A stretch of 64,000 nt of DNA from Mycobacterium sp. NS-7484 (GTDB lineage Bacteria > Actinomycetota > Actinomycetes > Mycobacteriales > Mycobacteriaceae): NCBI RefSeq assembly GCF_001953975.1, contig NZ_MBEJ01000083.1, forward strand, positions 1 to 64,000, given 5' to 3'. Of this stretch, positions 27,201-36,557 are shown piece by piece. How positions within the stretch are numbered: the first letter of the stretch is position 1; each line of letters opens with the position of its first letter. The position numbers and the translations under genes were made by a program. Below the pieces are notes generated by a model that worked only from the letters and a program-made list of their open reading frames with translations, did no database searches and was not told the DNA's origin.

Positions 27201-28100
27201 ATGCCCGAAACCACCGACTACACCGACGAGGCGCAAGCGGTCCGCGCGATCTGGACGAACCTCGGACTGCCCGGCATCGTCGACGTGCACACCCACTTCA
27301 TGCCCAAGAACGTCATGGACAAGGTCTGGCAGTACTTCGACAGTCAGGGCCCGCTGATCGGCCGGGAATGGCCGATCACCTACCGTGCCGACGAGGCGCA
27401 GCGGGTCGCCACCCTGCGGGAGTTCGGGGTCCGCAAGTTCTCCTCGCTGATCTACCCGCACAAGCCGGACATGGCAGCGTGGCTCAACCGGTGGGCGATC
27501 GGGTTCGCGAAGGACACCCCGGACTGCCTGGGCACCGCCACCTTCTTCCCCGAACCGCAGGCCCCCAGCTATGTCGCCGAGGCGATCACCGCGGGCACCC
27601 AGGTGTTCAAGGCTCATATCCAGGTCGGCAACTATGACCCCAACGATCCCCTGCTCGACGAGGTTTGGGGATTGATCGAAGACGCCGGTGTGCCGGTCGT
27701 CATCCACTGCGGCTCCGGTCCGGCGCCGGGAACGTTCACTGGTCCCGACCCGATCGCCGCGCTGTTGGGGCGCTACCCGCGGCTGGCGCTGATCGTCGCG
27801 CACATGGGCATGCCCGAGTACTCGGCTTTCCTCGATCTTGCCGAGCGCCACGAGAATGTGCGGTTGGACACCACGATGGCGTTCACCCCGTTCGTCGAAG
27901 CGATGATGCCGTTTCCCACCTCCGAATCAGCCCGGCTGAGCGCACTGGGTGAGCACATCCTGTTCGGCAGCGACTTCCCGAACATCCCCTACGGTTACGC
28001 CGAGGCCGTGCACCACCTCATCGACCTGCCGGGAGTCGACGACACCTGGCGCCGCAACGTCCTGCACGACAACGCCGCGAGGCTTTTCCGGCTCGACTGA
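27201..28100 (+). CDS. Amidohydrolase-family metal-dependent hydrolase
   Basis: 299 residues, TIM-barrel amidohydrolase_2. Metal and catalytic residues appear in VDVHTHFMP near 28, VFKAHIQVG near 135, VVIHCGSGP near 171, [11 protein letters not shown] near 196 and [13 protein letters not shown] near 253. Members include ACMSD-type decarboxylases and lactonases; the substrate cannot be assigned. It begins 46 nt from the divergent tam gene and ends 28 nt before the alpha/beta-hydrolase gene on the same strand. I do not recall an equivalent here in M. tuberculosis, so it may be a local insertion or a loss there. Confidence 0.88.
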   Translation: MPETTDYTDEAQAVRAIWTNLGLPGIVDVHTHFMPKNVMDKVWQYFDSQGPLIGREWPITYRADEAQRVATLREFGVRKFSSLIYPHKPDMAAWLNRWAIGFAKDTPDCLGTATFFPEPQAPSYVAEAITAGTQVFKAHIQVGNYDPNDPLLDEVWGLIEDAGVPVVIHCGSGPAPGTFTGPDPIAALLGRYPRLALIVAHMGMPEYSAFLDLAERHENVRLDTTMAFTPFVEAMMPFPTSESARLSALGEHILFGSDFPNIPYGYAEAVHHLIDLPGVDDTWRRNVLHDNAARLFRLD

Positions 28101-28128
28101 GCGCCCGCACCGATTAGCATCGGCAATC

Positions 28129-29337
28129 GTGGACCCGTCTCGCGTCGACCCTGTCGATCCGGTGGAACCTCCCATCCCGGTTCCCGACGTTCCGGGCGGT
28201 GATGCCGGTGCGCGCGGGCTGCCGCGCCGGGTCGACCTGACCCTGCGGCAGCGGGCCATTGTCGACGCCTCCGCAGTGGCCGACATCGCCCTGCGCACCG
28301 GGGTCGCCTCGGTCGTGGCGACGTCGATGGTGCCGACCACGCTGGCCTCGATGGTGCGTCCGTCGACTTCGCGAACCGAGCACGAGTACATGCGGTTCTA
28401 TGCCGACCTGGCCGCGGCCCAGGACCCTGCGGCGTCCTTTCCGGCGCCCACCCGGGCCCCGCGCGTGTCCACTCGCCCGGCCAATCCGGTCGCGCAGCTG
28501 ATCGCCCACGGCCGCGTCGAGAATCTACGGTTCGCCAGCAGCTTCACCGCGGTCAACCCGGCGCTGAGTGAGATGTGCGGCGGGTTCACCCGTAACAACG
28601 TTGTGCGGGCACAGCATTGGCGTCACGACGACGGTCCGCACCCCACCTTGTGTGTGATCCACGGCTTCATGGGTTCGCCGTATCTGGCCAACGGCCTGTT
28701 CTTGTCGCTGCCCTGGTTCTTCCGATCCGGCTACGATGTGTTGTTGTACACCTTGCCATTTCACGGCCGCCGCGCCGAACGGTACTCACCGTTCAGCGGA
28801 TACGGATTCTTCGCGCACGGTTTCGCCGGGTTCTGCGAGGGCATGGCCCAGGCCGTGCACGACTTCCGGTCTGTGATCGATTATCTGGAGTTCACCGGTG
28901 TCGACCGCATCGCCCTGACCGGAATCTCCCTGGGCGGTTTCACGTCGGCCCTACTGGCCGGGGTGGACGACCGGATTCAGGCGGTGGTGCCCAATGTCCC
29001 TGTGGTGACGCCGGATCGCACGGTCGACGAATGGTTTCCGGCCAACAAGCTGGTGGCCCTGCAGCGACTGGTGGCCAGAACCGACCCGGCCCTGGTCGAA
29101 GCCGCCGCCCGGTATGCCTCACCGCTGAACTATCGGCCTCTGGTGCCCAAGGACCGACGGTTGATCATCACCGGCCTGGGTGACCGGCTGGCTCCACCTC
29201 AACAAGCCGAAATGCTGTGGGAACACTGGGATCGCTGCGCGTTCCACTGGTTCCCCGGCAATCACCTGCTGCACGTGAGCCAGCCGGACTACCTACGCCG
29301 GATGACCCGCTTCCTGCGGGATTTCATGTTCGACTGA
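28129..29337 (+). CDS. Alpha/beta-hydrolase next to ESX-3
   Basis: 402 residues. A Pro/Asp-rich N-terminus is followed by an alpha-helical region (to about 130) and an alpha/beta hydrolase core: oxyanion-type CVIHGFMGSP, nucleophile GISLGGFTS, and a late WFPGNHLLHV providing the His. It matches the Rv0293c position and length, convergent with eccE3. The last 45 bp overlap the 3' end of eccE3 on the other strand. The GTG start is the first in-frame start after the amidohydrolase gene. The substrate is unknown; no signal peptide is seen. Confidence 0.85.
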   Translation: MDPSRVDPVDPVEPPIPVPDVPGGDAGARGLPRRVDLTLRQRAIVDASAVADIALRTGVASVVATSMVPTTLASMVRPSTSRTEHEYMRFYADLAAAQDPAASFPAPTRAPRVSTRPANPVAQLIAHGRVENLRFASSFTAVNPALSEMCGGFTRNNVVRAQHWRHDDGPHPTLCVIHGFMGSPYLANGLFLSLPWFFRSGYDVLLYTLPFHGRRAERYSPFSGYGFFAHGFAGFCEGMAQAVHDFRSVIDYLEFTGVDRIALTGISLGGFTSALLAGVDDRIQAVVPNVPVVTPDRTVDEWFPANKLVALQRLVARTDPALVEAAARYASPLNYRPLVPKDRRLIITGLGDRLAPPQQAEMLWEHWDRCAFHWFPGNHLLHVSQPDYLRRMTRFLRDFMFD

Positions 29338-30210
29338 CGGCTGCAGCGCTGCGGGCACCGCGGCGGGCGTGCCGTCCAACCGCTGCGACGACAACGGGTT
29401 CAACGCCGCCAGCGCCGGCCGATGCCGACCGCGCACCGGTGTCAGACCGGCCAGCGGAGCCTTGGCCGACGGCCGGTCGGCCGTACGGATCGCCGCACTC
29501 ACGGTCACCTGCGGATCGGTCGGCGAACCGGTGAATTCCAGTGCGGTCCAGGTCTCCTGGGCGCCCAGCGCACCGATCCCGGCCAGCACCGCCTCCACCT
29601 TGTCGCTGACGCCGACGCGGTAGGCCGCCACGAACCCCGAGTCGTCCGTCACCCCGCGCCAGGTTTCCTTGCCCGGATCGGGTAGCGGCGAATCGACACC
29701 GTCGACGAGCGTGACCGTCCAGCCCTGCTCGCGAAGGTGGTCGGCGAGCCGGCGACCGACGACCTCCGTGGTCTCCCGCAACGGGATTCGCGAGGACCGC
29801 GCGCGCAGCGCATCGAGATTGTCGACGGCAGCCACCGTCAGGCTGATCCAGCTACGGCGCGCACCACCGGCGTCGCGGTGAGTGATGCGGACCTTGTCGC
29901 AGCGGATGCCGTAGCGGTCCAGGTAGCTCACCACGATCGGCAGCTGTGCCGGGTCGGCGGGATCGACCCGCAGCACAACGGTTTCCGCGTCGGCAGACTC
30001 GGCCGGTGCACTCTTGGCGAGGTTGCGCCGCCACATCGACACCCGGCGGGCGATCCGGGTGGTCAGGAACAGTCCACCCCACCATGCCAGCAGTAGGACG
30101 ACCGCGGCCACCGACACCCCGAGCACCCAGCGTTCGGTGACGGTCTGCCATGGCCGGGCCAGGATCGCCGCCACGATGAACAGGGACGCCAGCGCAAGTC
30201 GGGCGGTCAT
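29293..30210 (-). CDS. eccE3: ESX-3 membrane component EccE3
   Basis: 305 residues. Two N-terminal membrane spans (LALASLFIVAAILARPW and WVLGVSVAAVVLLLAWWGG) precede a cytosolic domain with LPIVVSYLDRYGIRCDKVRI and WISLTVAAVDNLDALRARS, typical of EccE. It forms part of the EccB-C-D-E inner membrane complex. The ATG overlaps the mycP3 stop as ATGA. It is the last gene of the ESX-3 cluster. The C-terminal Pro/Ala-rich end overlaps the convergent hydrolase gene. Confidence 0.95.
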   Translation of the reverse strand: MTARLALASLFIVAAILARPWQTVTERWVLGVSVAAVVLLLAWWGGLFLTTRIARRVSMWRRNLAKSAPAESADAETVVLRVDPADPAQLPIVVSYLDRYGIRCDKVRITHRDAGGARRSWISLTVAAVDNLDALRARSSRIPLRETTEVVGRRLADHLREQGWTVTLVDGVDSPLPDPGKETWRGVTDDSGFVAAYRVGVSDKVEAVLAGIGALGAQETWTALEFTGSPTDPQVTVSAAIRTADRPSAKAPLAGLTPVRGRHRPALAALNPLSSQRLDGTPAAVPAALQPSVEHEIPQEAGHPA

Positions 30211-31613
30211 TTGGGTTCCTTCCGTCGATGTGCGCTGGAGGTGGTGCGCACGCGAGGAGCTAAAAAGGCCCACGCGATGGCCGCCAGCGCGAGTGCTCCG
30301 GCGCCGGCGAACGCGACGATTCGCCCGGTGTTGTCACGTGGGGCCGGTTCTGGTGGCGCGGCAATCGCTTTGCCCTCGGGGGCCGCCGGCCCGTCCAACG
30401 GCATGTCGGCGACGTCCCAGGTGAGTGCGGCCACCGGATCCACACCGCCGGCGCCGATCACGTTCGATGGCGTCCGGGCCGCGCCCTGGGCCGTCGTCGT
30501 CAGCCGGTGCACCACCTGGCGGGCATTCAGCTCGGGAAACTTGCTGCGTACCAGGGCCGCAACCCCGGACACATAGGCCGCGGCGTAGCTCGTGCCGCTG
30601 AGCGGGACCACCTTGTCCTGATCGGTGGGCAGCGCGTTGGCCAGCCCGCCGTCGGGCGCATTGCTGACCGAGGTGATGTTCTCCCCCGGCGCCGCGATGC
30701 CGACCCACGGGCCGGCCATGGTGAACCCGGACGGCTGACCGGTCGCGTTCAGCGCACCCACGGACAGCACGTAGGGCTGCCACCACGATGGGATCGACAC
30801 CGAGGAGACCCCGCCCCAGTTGCGCGAATCGCCCGGCGCCCCGGCGTCGGCGAGCGGATTCGATCCGCATGCCGCCCCGGTGGTCACGCCGCCCTGGGTG
30901 TTGCCCGCGGCCGCGACGATCACCGCGTCCTTTTCCACAGTGGCATACCGCAGTGCCGCACCGAGTTCGGTCTGGTCGATCTGTTTGTCGACGGGCACGC
31001 AGGTCACCACGGAGATGTTGATGACGCGCGCACCCATGTCGGCCGCCCGCACCACGGCCCGGGCCAGGCTGGCCACATCGGCTGCCGCACGGGTCTGCAC
31101 CGCGTCGGCGGCCGGAACCCGCGGCGCGAAGCGCGGCGAGTTCTGCCGGATCGAGATCAGCTGGGCCTCAGGCGCCACGCCCGAGAAGCCGTCGGGACCG
31201 GGCTGCCCGGCGATGAGGCCGGCCACCGCGGTGCCGTGGCCGTCACAGTCGGTCAGTCCGTCGGTGGATTCGATGAAGTCACCGCCACCCTTGACATGGG
31301 GCAGCCGGGGACCCGGTTGCACGCCGGTATCGATGACCGCCACCGTCTGTCCCTGTCCGCGACTGTGTTTCCACGCACCGGAAAGGTTGAGCGCCAACTG
31401 GTTCGGGCTGACGGCACCCGGGTCGGTACCGGGCAACACCCCGGTGGTGACGCACTCGGCGCGCTGCGTCATCGCCTCCACCGGGCCTGCACTGCCGGCC
31501 GGTGGGGCGACCTGCGGGTCGACCTCGGGCGGGCTGATGGCGCCCGCCGGCGGGGAGCTGACCAACAGCACCAGACCGGCTGAGGCCAGAACTCCCAGGC
31601 TCTTGTGGATCAC
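30207..31613 (-). CDS. mycP3: ESX-3 mycosin serine protease MycP3
   Basis: 468 residues. A signal peptide (SLGVLASAGLVLLVSSPPAGA) leads to a subtilisin-like domain with the full triad: Asp in VAVIDTGVQP, His in DCDGHGTAVAGLIAG, and Ser in LSGTSYAAAYVSGVAAL. A C-terminal span (VAFAGAGALALAAIAWAFL) anchors it, leaving the protease outside. Mycosins stabilise the type VII membrane complex. The GTG start lies 7 nt after the eccD3 stop; a nearer ATG is out of frame. Confidence 0.96.
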   Translation of the reverse strand: MIHKSLGVLASAGLVLLVSSPPAGAISPPEVDPQVAPPAGSAGPVEAMTQRAECVTTGVLPGTDPGAVSPNQLALNLSGAWKHSRGQGQTVAVIDTGVQPGPRLPHVKGGGDFIESTDGLTDCDGHGTAVAGLIAGQPGPDGFSGVAPEAQLISIRQNSPRFAPRVPAADAVQTRAAADVASLARAVVRAADMGARVINISVVTCVPVDKQIDQTELGAALRYATVEKDAVIVAAAGNTQGGVTTGAACGSNPLADAGAPGDSRNWGGVSSVSIPSWWQPYVLSVGALNATGQPSGFTMAGPWVGIAAPGENITSVSNAPDGGLANALPTDQDKVVPLSGTSYAAAYVSGVAALVRSKFPELNARQVVHRLTTTAQGAARTPSNVIGAGGVDPVAALTWDVADMPLDGPAAPEGKAIAAPPEPAPRDNTGRIVAFAGAGALALAAIAWAFLAPRVRTTSSAHRRKEPK

Positions 31614-31620
31614 CGATTCA

Positions 31621-33045
31621 TCACCTGTCGAGAACGAGGCTGAACAACCCGACGAGGAAGGCCATCACCGGGATCAGCGAAGCGTCGAGGCCGGTCGCGA
31701 GGAAGCCCACCAGGCGCCGCATCGGCAGCGAGTACGTGTCCGGGGACGCCATCCGCGGGTTCAGCACGGCGACCACCCAGACCACGACGAGGCCGGCCAA
31801 CGCCGCCAGCGCCCACCAGGCGGCCTGATAGCGGTCGTCCATCGCAAACGTCACCAGCAGCACGGCCGCAAGCAGGTAGGGATGGCCGAGCAACCATGCC
31901 TTGCAGGAGGCGGAATCCCACACCCGAGCCCGCAGGACAGCCCCGAGAGCCAGCGCCACCACGACGTACCAGGCCCACGGCGACGCGGTCGGCGAGCCGA
32001 CCAGGGCCACCGAACCGGCCACTCCGAGAAGCACACCCGCAGCGATCACACCGGTCTGGTGCGACTGGCTCACCCGGACCCGGCGCGGCAGGTCGGCCAG
32101 AACCGAAAGCGGTTGAGGCGACGGCGACGGATCGCCGGGCGCCGGGATCACCGGAAGCGGGAACCGGGCCCACATGGCCGAGAGTTGAGCGGCCTGCACG
32201 GTGACCACCAGGGCGATGAGGATCAGGGCGCTCCCGATCACCGTCGCGTTGAGCTCCCACAGGCTGGCCGCCGCAGCGACCAGCAGCACGCCGGCTCCGG
32301 CCACCGTCGTCGCCGTAAAGACCGCGATACCACGGTCTTCGGATGAGCTGGCCATGCTGATCAACGACCACGCGGCCACCCCGGCCGCAGCCAGCAGGAT
32401 GTTGGGGGCGCCGAAATCACCTGGGACGCCAAGGGCGAACGCGGCGGCGATCGGGATCAGCGCCGTGATCGACAGTGCGGTGGCCAGTGCCGGTGAGCGG
32501 CCCCGGGTCGACAGCGCCGCCAGCACGGTGGCGACGGCGATGCCGCCGACGACGAACAGGCCGAGCGCCTCGCCGGTGACAACCCGGTGGGCGACACCCA
32601 GACCGGTGCCCACCAGGATCAGTCCGATCAGGGCCAGCGCCGCGGCCCGGGCGATGTGCGCCGGGCCCCACGGGCGCCGGCGGGCGGCGGAGAAGATCAC
32701 GGCGGCGTCGGCGATGTCCTCGACGATGCGCGGGGCCGCCGGGCCGGCCGGAACGGCTTGCAGCGCAAGCAGATCCCCGTCCACCACGCCGACCGTGTCG
32801 AGGGTGGCGTCCAGGCTGAACGGCGCACCGCCGATCGGGGCCAGGCTCAGCCGCACCGGATCCGGGGCACTCGCACCGTCGTCGCCGCGTTCACCGTTGG
32901 AGGGGACGACGATCCGCTGGACCGCAGGCAGTATCTCGCGCAGCGGCAGCTCGGACGGCAGGGCCATTTCGGTCAGCCGGCCACCGTCGTCTCCGGCGGC
33001 CAGCACGGCCACCCGGACGATCGGCATCACAGTGTTGTCGGACAT
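31621..33045 (-). CDS. eccD3: ESX-3 channel component EccD3
   Basis: 474 residues. The N-terminal 100 residues form the ubiquitin-like cytosolic domain (VRVAVLAAGDDGGRL...LPSELPLREILPAV). The rest contains about 11 membrane spans, for example AAALALIGLILVGTGLGVAH and LVTFAMDDRYQAAWWALAALAGLVVVW. EccD dimers build the membrane vestibule of the secretion machine. The start MSDNTVMPIVRV is chosen because upstream in-frame codons do not resemble EccD. 61 nt separate it from espG3. Confidence 0.95.
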   Translation of the reverse strand: MSDNTVMPIVRVAVLAAGDDGGRLTEMALPSELPLREILPAVQRIVVPSNGERGDDGASAPDPVRLSLAPIGGAPFSLDATLDTVGVVDGDLLALQAVPAGPAAPRIVEDIADAAVIFSAARRRPWGPAHIARAAALALIGLILVGTGLGVAHRVVTGEALGLFVVGGIAVATVLAALSTRGRSPALATALSITALIPIAAAFALGVPGDFGAPNILLAAAGVAAWSLISMASSSEDRGIAVFTATTVAGAGVLLVAAAASLWELNATVIGSALILIALVVTVQAAQLSAMWARFPLPVIPAPGDPSPSPQPLSVLADLPRRVRVSQSHQTGVIAAGVLLGVAGSVALVGSPTASPWAWYVVVALALGAVLRARVWDSASCKAWLLGHPYLLAAVLLVTFAMDDRYQAAWWALAALAGLVVVWVVAVLNPRMASPDTYSLPMRRLVGFLATGLDASLIPVMAFLVGLFSLVLDR

Positions 33046-33106
33046 TCCTATGCTTTCTGGGTTCTTCTCGTGGAGCGTGGATCTCGGTGGGATAAAACGT
33101 GGTCGG

Positions 33107-33967
33107 TCAGTGCGTCGCCCTGATCGCGACGTCGTCGAAGTCGCGGAAGATCGGTTGGTCGGGGAACCAGGAGCCGCTGGGCAACGAGGCGGTGAGCCGT
33201 TCGATCGCCATCGCGATCGCCTCGGCAGTGCCCGCCGTGAAGGTCGAAATCCATTCTCCGTCGAAAGCTTTCGACGGGGAGACCAGAATCCGGCCCTCGG
33301 GGGTGTCGATGATGCTGACACCCACTCCGGTGGTGACCCGATGGCCGTCGCGGTGTTCTCCGGCGACGATCTCGACGTAGGTACGCCGTCCGTCGAACAC
33401 CGATTCCACCATCGGCCGGGCCGATTCCGGGACCCCGAGGAATCCCAGTACTTCGGTCAGCGGAGCGCCGTTACGGATCTGTTCGTCCGCGCGGGCACCG
33501 GCCGCGGCCGGGAGCGCGAACTCCTCGAACCGGGCCGGCTTGCGCCGGGACAATCCGGCGGTGAGCACGGGCACCAGGGCGTGCGGGTGGTTGATGTCCA
33601 TGTCGGTGAACGTCACCAACTGCGCGTTGCGCAACACCACCACGGTCTGGTCGGCGCCTGCTCGCGCGACGATGCCGCGCAGCAGATCCCCCGGACCGGA
33701 GACAAACCGCAGGTCGAGCCACTGGGTTGCCCGGCACACCAGCCGAACCCATTGCGCCACCTGCGGATTGACCCTGCCATCGGCGTCGAGCACACCCATC
33801 CTGGTCAGCTCAGCGGTCTGTTCGGCGACAAAGCCGAACCGCTGGGCCGGTTCGCTGTAGGGCGGTGTGATGGCCAGCACCCACGGATACGCTCCGGCGC
33901 CCAGTACATCGGCGAGGTACCAGGCCTGATCGGTGGTGAGCTCGACGGCGTTAACTCTGGTGCTCAA
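33107..33967 (-). CDS. espG3: ESX-3 PE/PPE chaperone EspG3
   Basis: 286 residues from a TTG codon ([20 protein letters not shown]), the only start placing the family N-terminus correctly; an AGAGG lies 8 to 9 nt upstream. Conserved blocks are [43 protein letters not shown] and [20 protein letters not shown]. EspG3 binds the helical tip of the PE5-PPE4 heterodimer in the cytosol and keeps it soluble for secretion. The coding region holds the palindrome CCGTCGAAAGCTTTCGACGG, which encodes the conserved PSKAFDG and is probably chance. Confidence 0.94.
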   Translation of the reverse strand: MSTRVNAVELTTDQAWYLADVLGAGAYPWVLAITPPYSEPAQRFGFVAEQTAELTRMGVLDADGRVNPQVAQWVRLVCRATQWLDLRFVSGPGDLLRGIVARAGADQTVVVLRNAQLVTFTDMDINHPHALVPVLTAGLSRRKPARFEEFALPAAAGARADEQIRNGAPLTEVLGFLGVPESARPMVESVFDGRRTYVEIVAGEHRDGHRVTTGVGVSIIDTPEGRILVSPSKAFDGEWISTFTAGTAEAIAMAIERLTASLPSGSWFPDQPIFRDFDDVAIRATH

Positions 33968-33997
33968 TGCGGAGCCTCTGGCTCCGGATGTCGGCGC

Positions 33998-34285
33998 TCA
34001 GCCCCACTTGGCCCCTTCGGCGGCGTCACGCGCGCTCATCGACATGGTGTTCATCTCGTGAGTGGACGCCATGGCGCGGTAGGCCCGGGTCAGCTCTTCC
34101 ATGGCCTGGTTCCACTGCACCTGCCAGGCCTGGTAGGTCATTCCGGTGTCACCCTGCCAGGCGCTGGCGAGCGCGTGCTGCTCGGCGGCGATGTCGGCGC
34201 CGACGGCGTGCAGGGCACCGGAGTAGGTGTTCATCTCCCCGGCGTGCGCCAGCATGGCCGGGTAGTTGTACATGATCTGAGACAT
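33998..34285 (-). CDS. esxH: ESX-3 substrate EsxH (TB10.4)
   Basis: 95 residues, a WXG100 helical hairpin with W-Q-G at 43-45. It forms a 1:1 complex with EsxG and is exported without a classical signal; in M. tuberculosis the pair affects iron acquisition and host trafficking. Compared with TB10.4, the zinc-site residues His14, His76 and Glu77 are kept, but position 70 is Arg rather than His. The tail ends AKWG. AGGAG precedes the ATG by 5 nt. It follows esxG by 29 nt. Confidence 0.97.
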   Translation of the reverse strand: MSQIMYNYPAMLAHAGEMNTYSGALHAVGADIAAEQHALASAWQGDTGMTYQAWQVQWNQAMEELTRAYRAMASTHEMNTMSMSARDAAEGAKWG

Positions 34286-34314
34286 GAAAACTCCTGTATC
34301 CGTTCGGTATCCGG

Positions 34315-34608
34315 TTAGACGGAGGTGTAGGTGCTGGCGGCGGCGGCATCCTGGGCGACGTAGGTGCCCGCGGCGTCGCCGAGGTTGAGCTGGGCGATGT
34401 CGAGCAGCGCGTTGACCTTGGCCGACACCTCGACGAACCGGGCGTGTGCGGCCTGGAACGCTGCCGAGGCCTCACCCATGTGGTAGGCCTGCGAGGACAT
34501 GGCGGCCTGCTCGGCCTGGGCGATGGTGCTGCGCATCAGCGCGGCCTTCGCGCCGAAGGCGGCCTCGGAAGCGATCAACTGAGGGATGTGAGCGTCCAAC
34601 AGACTCAT
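34315..34608 (-). CDS. esxG: ESX-3 substrate EsxG
   Basis: 97 residues, the exact usual length. [20 protein letters not shown] begins helix 1; the turn reads AYHMGEAS, so the Trp of the WXG motif is replaced, as in other EsxG proteins. Helix 2 contains [20 protein letters not shown]. It partners EsxH for secretion. AAAGGA is 6 nt before the ATG, which rules out the longer in-frame starts. A 61-nt gap separates it from PPE4. Confidence 0.96.
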   Translation of the reverse strand: MSLLDAHIPQLIASEAAFGAKAALMRSTIAQAEQAAMSSQAYHMGEASAAFQAAHARFVEVSAKVNALLDIAQLNLGDAAGTYVAQDAAAASTYTSV

Positions 34609-34669
34609 GGATATTCCTTTCGGGTCGTAGACAATTGGCAGTGCGTCTTCAGTGCTGAGGGTGATCTGG

Positions 34670-36244
34670 TCAGCTGCGCGGGCCCCCCTCCGGATCGTCG
34701 GGATCCCACGTTCCCGGCAACATCGGCGATACCGGGCGGTCGTCGAACGTCTCACCGGCCAAGGTGGTCAACCCGGCGGCGGCCGCCTCGGATCTCGTTG
34801 CGGTTCCGGTGAATCCCATCTCCCCGGCCCCCTGCTCGGAGGCGCGTACCCGTGGCTCCGGCTGGGGTGCGGGGTCCGGATCGGGCTCCTCGTAATCCAT
34901 GTACGCGTCGGCGTAGGCGTGGTCCTCCAACACCGCGCCCCGCTTGCGGCGGCGTTTACGCCGCGCGGCCAGTGAGGCCGCCACACCCGAGGCCGCCGCC
35001 GGGATGCCGGATGCGGGCGCGTGGGCGCTGGACTTACCGCCCACGGTCGGGCTGAAACCCTCGTCGGGGTCGTTGGTCATCACCGCATACGGCGCGAATG
35101 CCGCGGCGGCCACCGGAGCCGGGGCGGCCGGGGCTCCGGCCGCAGGTGCCGCCGCCGGCGCAGCCGCAGCCCCCGCACCGGCGCCGACTCCGGCCGGGGC
35201 GAGGCCCACCACGGGCAGCCCTTGGTCGCCACGCACCGGCGCTACCGGAGCGGCGTCGCCATCGGCCGGGGCGTCGGCCGGAGCATCGGTGGGGAGCAGG
35301 CCCAGAGCGCCCAAGCCGGTCAACCCGATGGCGAGCAACGGAATCAGGAACGGCGACAGCGCAACGCTGATCCATGTACCCCAGCCCACCGGCTGGAAGA
35401 TCAACTGATAGATGACGCCGAACAGGAACGGCCCCCACGCCGTCAGGAAGCCGGACGGGTTGGTCATCAGGTCGGTGAGCATCTGCTGCAGAGTGCCCAG
35501 CGGATCGTTGAGGAACCTCAGCAGTTCCTTGCCACCGATCATCGAGTCATTGCCGAGGTAATCCACCAGCCACTGCGGGAGGTTCGGATACTCGTTGGTG
35601 GCCGTCGCGTCGGCGTTGGTCAGCGCCGTACCGGAATCGGTCGCGGTGCCCTGCGCCATCATCTGCTGTGCGTTGGCCGATGCGGTACCTGCCTCGCCCA
35701 CGCCCGGCTTGAGCAACATCGGCGACGGGGTACTCATCGGAGCCGCCATCACCGCGGCTCCCGAGACAGCCTGGTAGGTGGCCATGGTGGTGGCCGCCTG
35801 AACCCACATCCGCACGTAGTCGGCCTCGTTGACCGCGATCGGAATCGTGTTGATACCGAAGAAGTTCGTGGCCAGCAACACACCGTGCACCACGTGGTTC
35901 AGCGCCAGCTCGGGCAGCGTCGGCATCGTGGCCAGGGCGGTGGTGTAGGCCGCGGCCGCGGTCTCGTGCTGCACCGCCACCGCGGCGCTGTTGGCGCTCT
36001 GCTGGGCCAGCCACGTCAGGTACGGTCCGTGCGCGGCGACGTACTGTTCCGAGCTCGGACCCTCCCAGGACCCGGCCTGCACCCCACCCAGAACGCTGGT
36101 GAGCTCCGCTGCCGCCGATGCGTATTCGGTGCTCAGCGACTGCCAGGCCCCCGCTGCGGCCAGCAGCGGCCCGGCACCCGGCCCGCTGGAGAGCAGGGTC
36201 GAGTGCACCTCGGGCGGTAGGGCCATCCAGATGGGGGCGGTCAT
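34670..36244 (-). CDS. PPE4: PPE4, PPE-PPW subfamily ESX-3 protein
   Basis: 524 residues. The N-terminal 180-residue PPE domain starts [20 protein letters not shown] and includes the WxG turn [10 protein letters not shown]. The middle is hydrophobic and Ala/Pro rich. The C-terminus has the PPW-subfamily signatures GFTGT and P-x-x-P-x-x-W (PMLPGTW). A basic patch RRKRRRKR lies just before them. PPE4 pairs with PE5, binds EspG3, and is exported by ESX-3; in M. tuberculosis it is needed for mycobactin-dependent iron uptake. The ATG begins 2 nt after the PE stop. Confidence 0.95.
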   Translation of the reverse strand: MTAPIWMALPPEVHSTLLSSGPGAGPLLAAAGAWQSLSTEYASAAAELTSVLGGVQAGSWEGPSSEQYVAAHGPYLTWLAQQSANSAAVAVQHETAAAAYTTALATMPTLPELALNHVVHGVLLATNFFGINTIPIAVNEADYVRMWVQAATTMATYQAVSGAAVMAAPMSTPSPMLLKPGVGEAGTASANAQQMMAQGTATDSGTALTNADATATNEYPNLPQWLVDYLGNDSMIGGKELLRFLNDPLGTLQQMLTDLMTNPSGFLTAWGPFLFGVIYQLIFQPVGWGTWISVALSPFLIPLLAIGLTGLGALGLLPTDAPADAPADGDAAPVAPVRGDQGLPVVGLAPAGVGAGAGAAAAPAAAPAAGAPAAPAPVAAAAFAPYAVMTNDPDEGFSPTVGGKSSAHAPASGIPAAASGVAASLAARRKRRRKRGAVLEDHAYADAYMDYEEPDPDPAPQPEPRVRASEQGAGEMGFTGTATRSEAAAAGLTTLAGETFDDRPVSPMLPGTWDPDDPEGGPRS

Positions 36245-36245
36245 G

Positions 36246-36557
36246 TCAGAGACCGCGCGCAGTCAGGTACGACGACGCGGCCATCGCGTCGCCGGTCATG
36301 TAGCTGGCGCCGGACTCGGCGACACCTGCGCCCGAGCGGCCGAGTTCTTCGACGCCTTGGGCGGCGACCGTCGTGTGCTGGGCACCGTGGGCACTGAAAC
36401 CGGTTGCGGTCTGCAGGGATACGGCGTCGGCGGCCGGCGGGATCACCGCCGAGACCAGGGGGGCGGCCGCGGCGTGAGCGGCGGCCAGACGCGCGGTGAG
36501 CGCCTCCACGGCCGCACTGGCCGCGGTCAATCCTTCCGGAACTACCCGCAATGTCAT
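36246..36557 (-). CDS. PE5: PE5, PE-family ESX-3 protein
   Basis: 103 residues, a two-helix PE domain without extension: [20 protein letters not shown] at the start with the PE motif at residues 7-8, and a C-terminal [17 protein letters not shown] that contains a YxxxD-like secretion signal (Y-M-T-G-D). AAAGGA precedes the ATG, whose first base is the last base of the eccC3 stop codon (TGATG), so translation is coupled. It is the partner of PPE4. Confidence 0.94.
   Translation of the reverse strand: MTLRVVPEGLTAASAAVEALTARLAAAHAAAAPLVSAVIPPAADAVSLQTATGFSAHGAQHTTVAAQGVEELGRSGAGVAESGASYMTGDAMAASSYLTARGL

Noticed and set aside
33258..33277. Perfect 20-bp palindrome CCGTCGAAAGCTTTCGACGG
   Set aside because: It lies inside conserved espG3 coding sequence (PSKAFDG), so it is more likely codon coincidence than a binding site, although it shares GTCGAAAG with the dispersed repeats.
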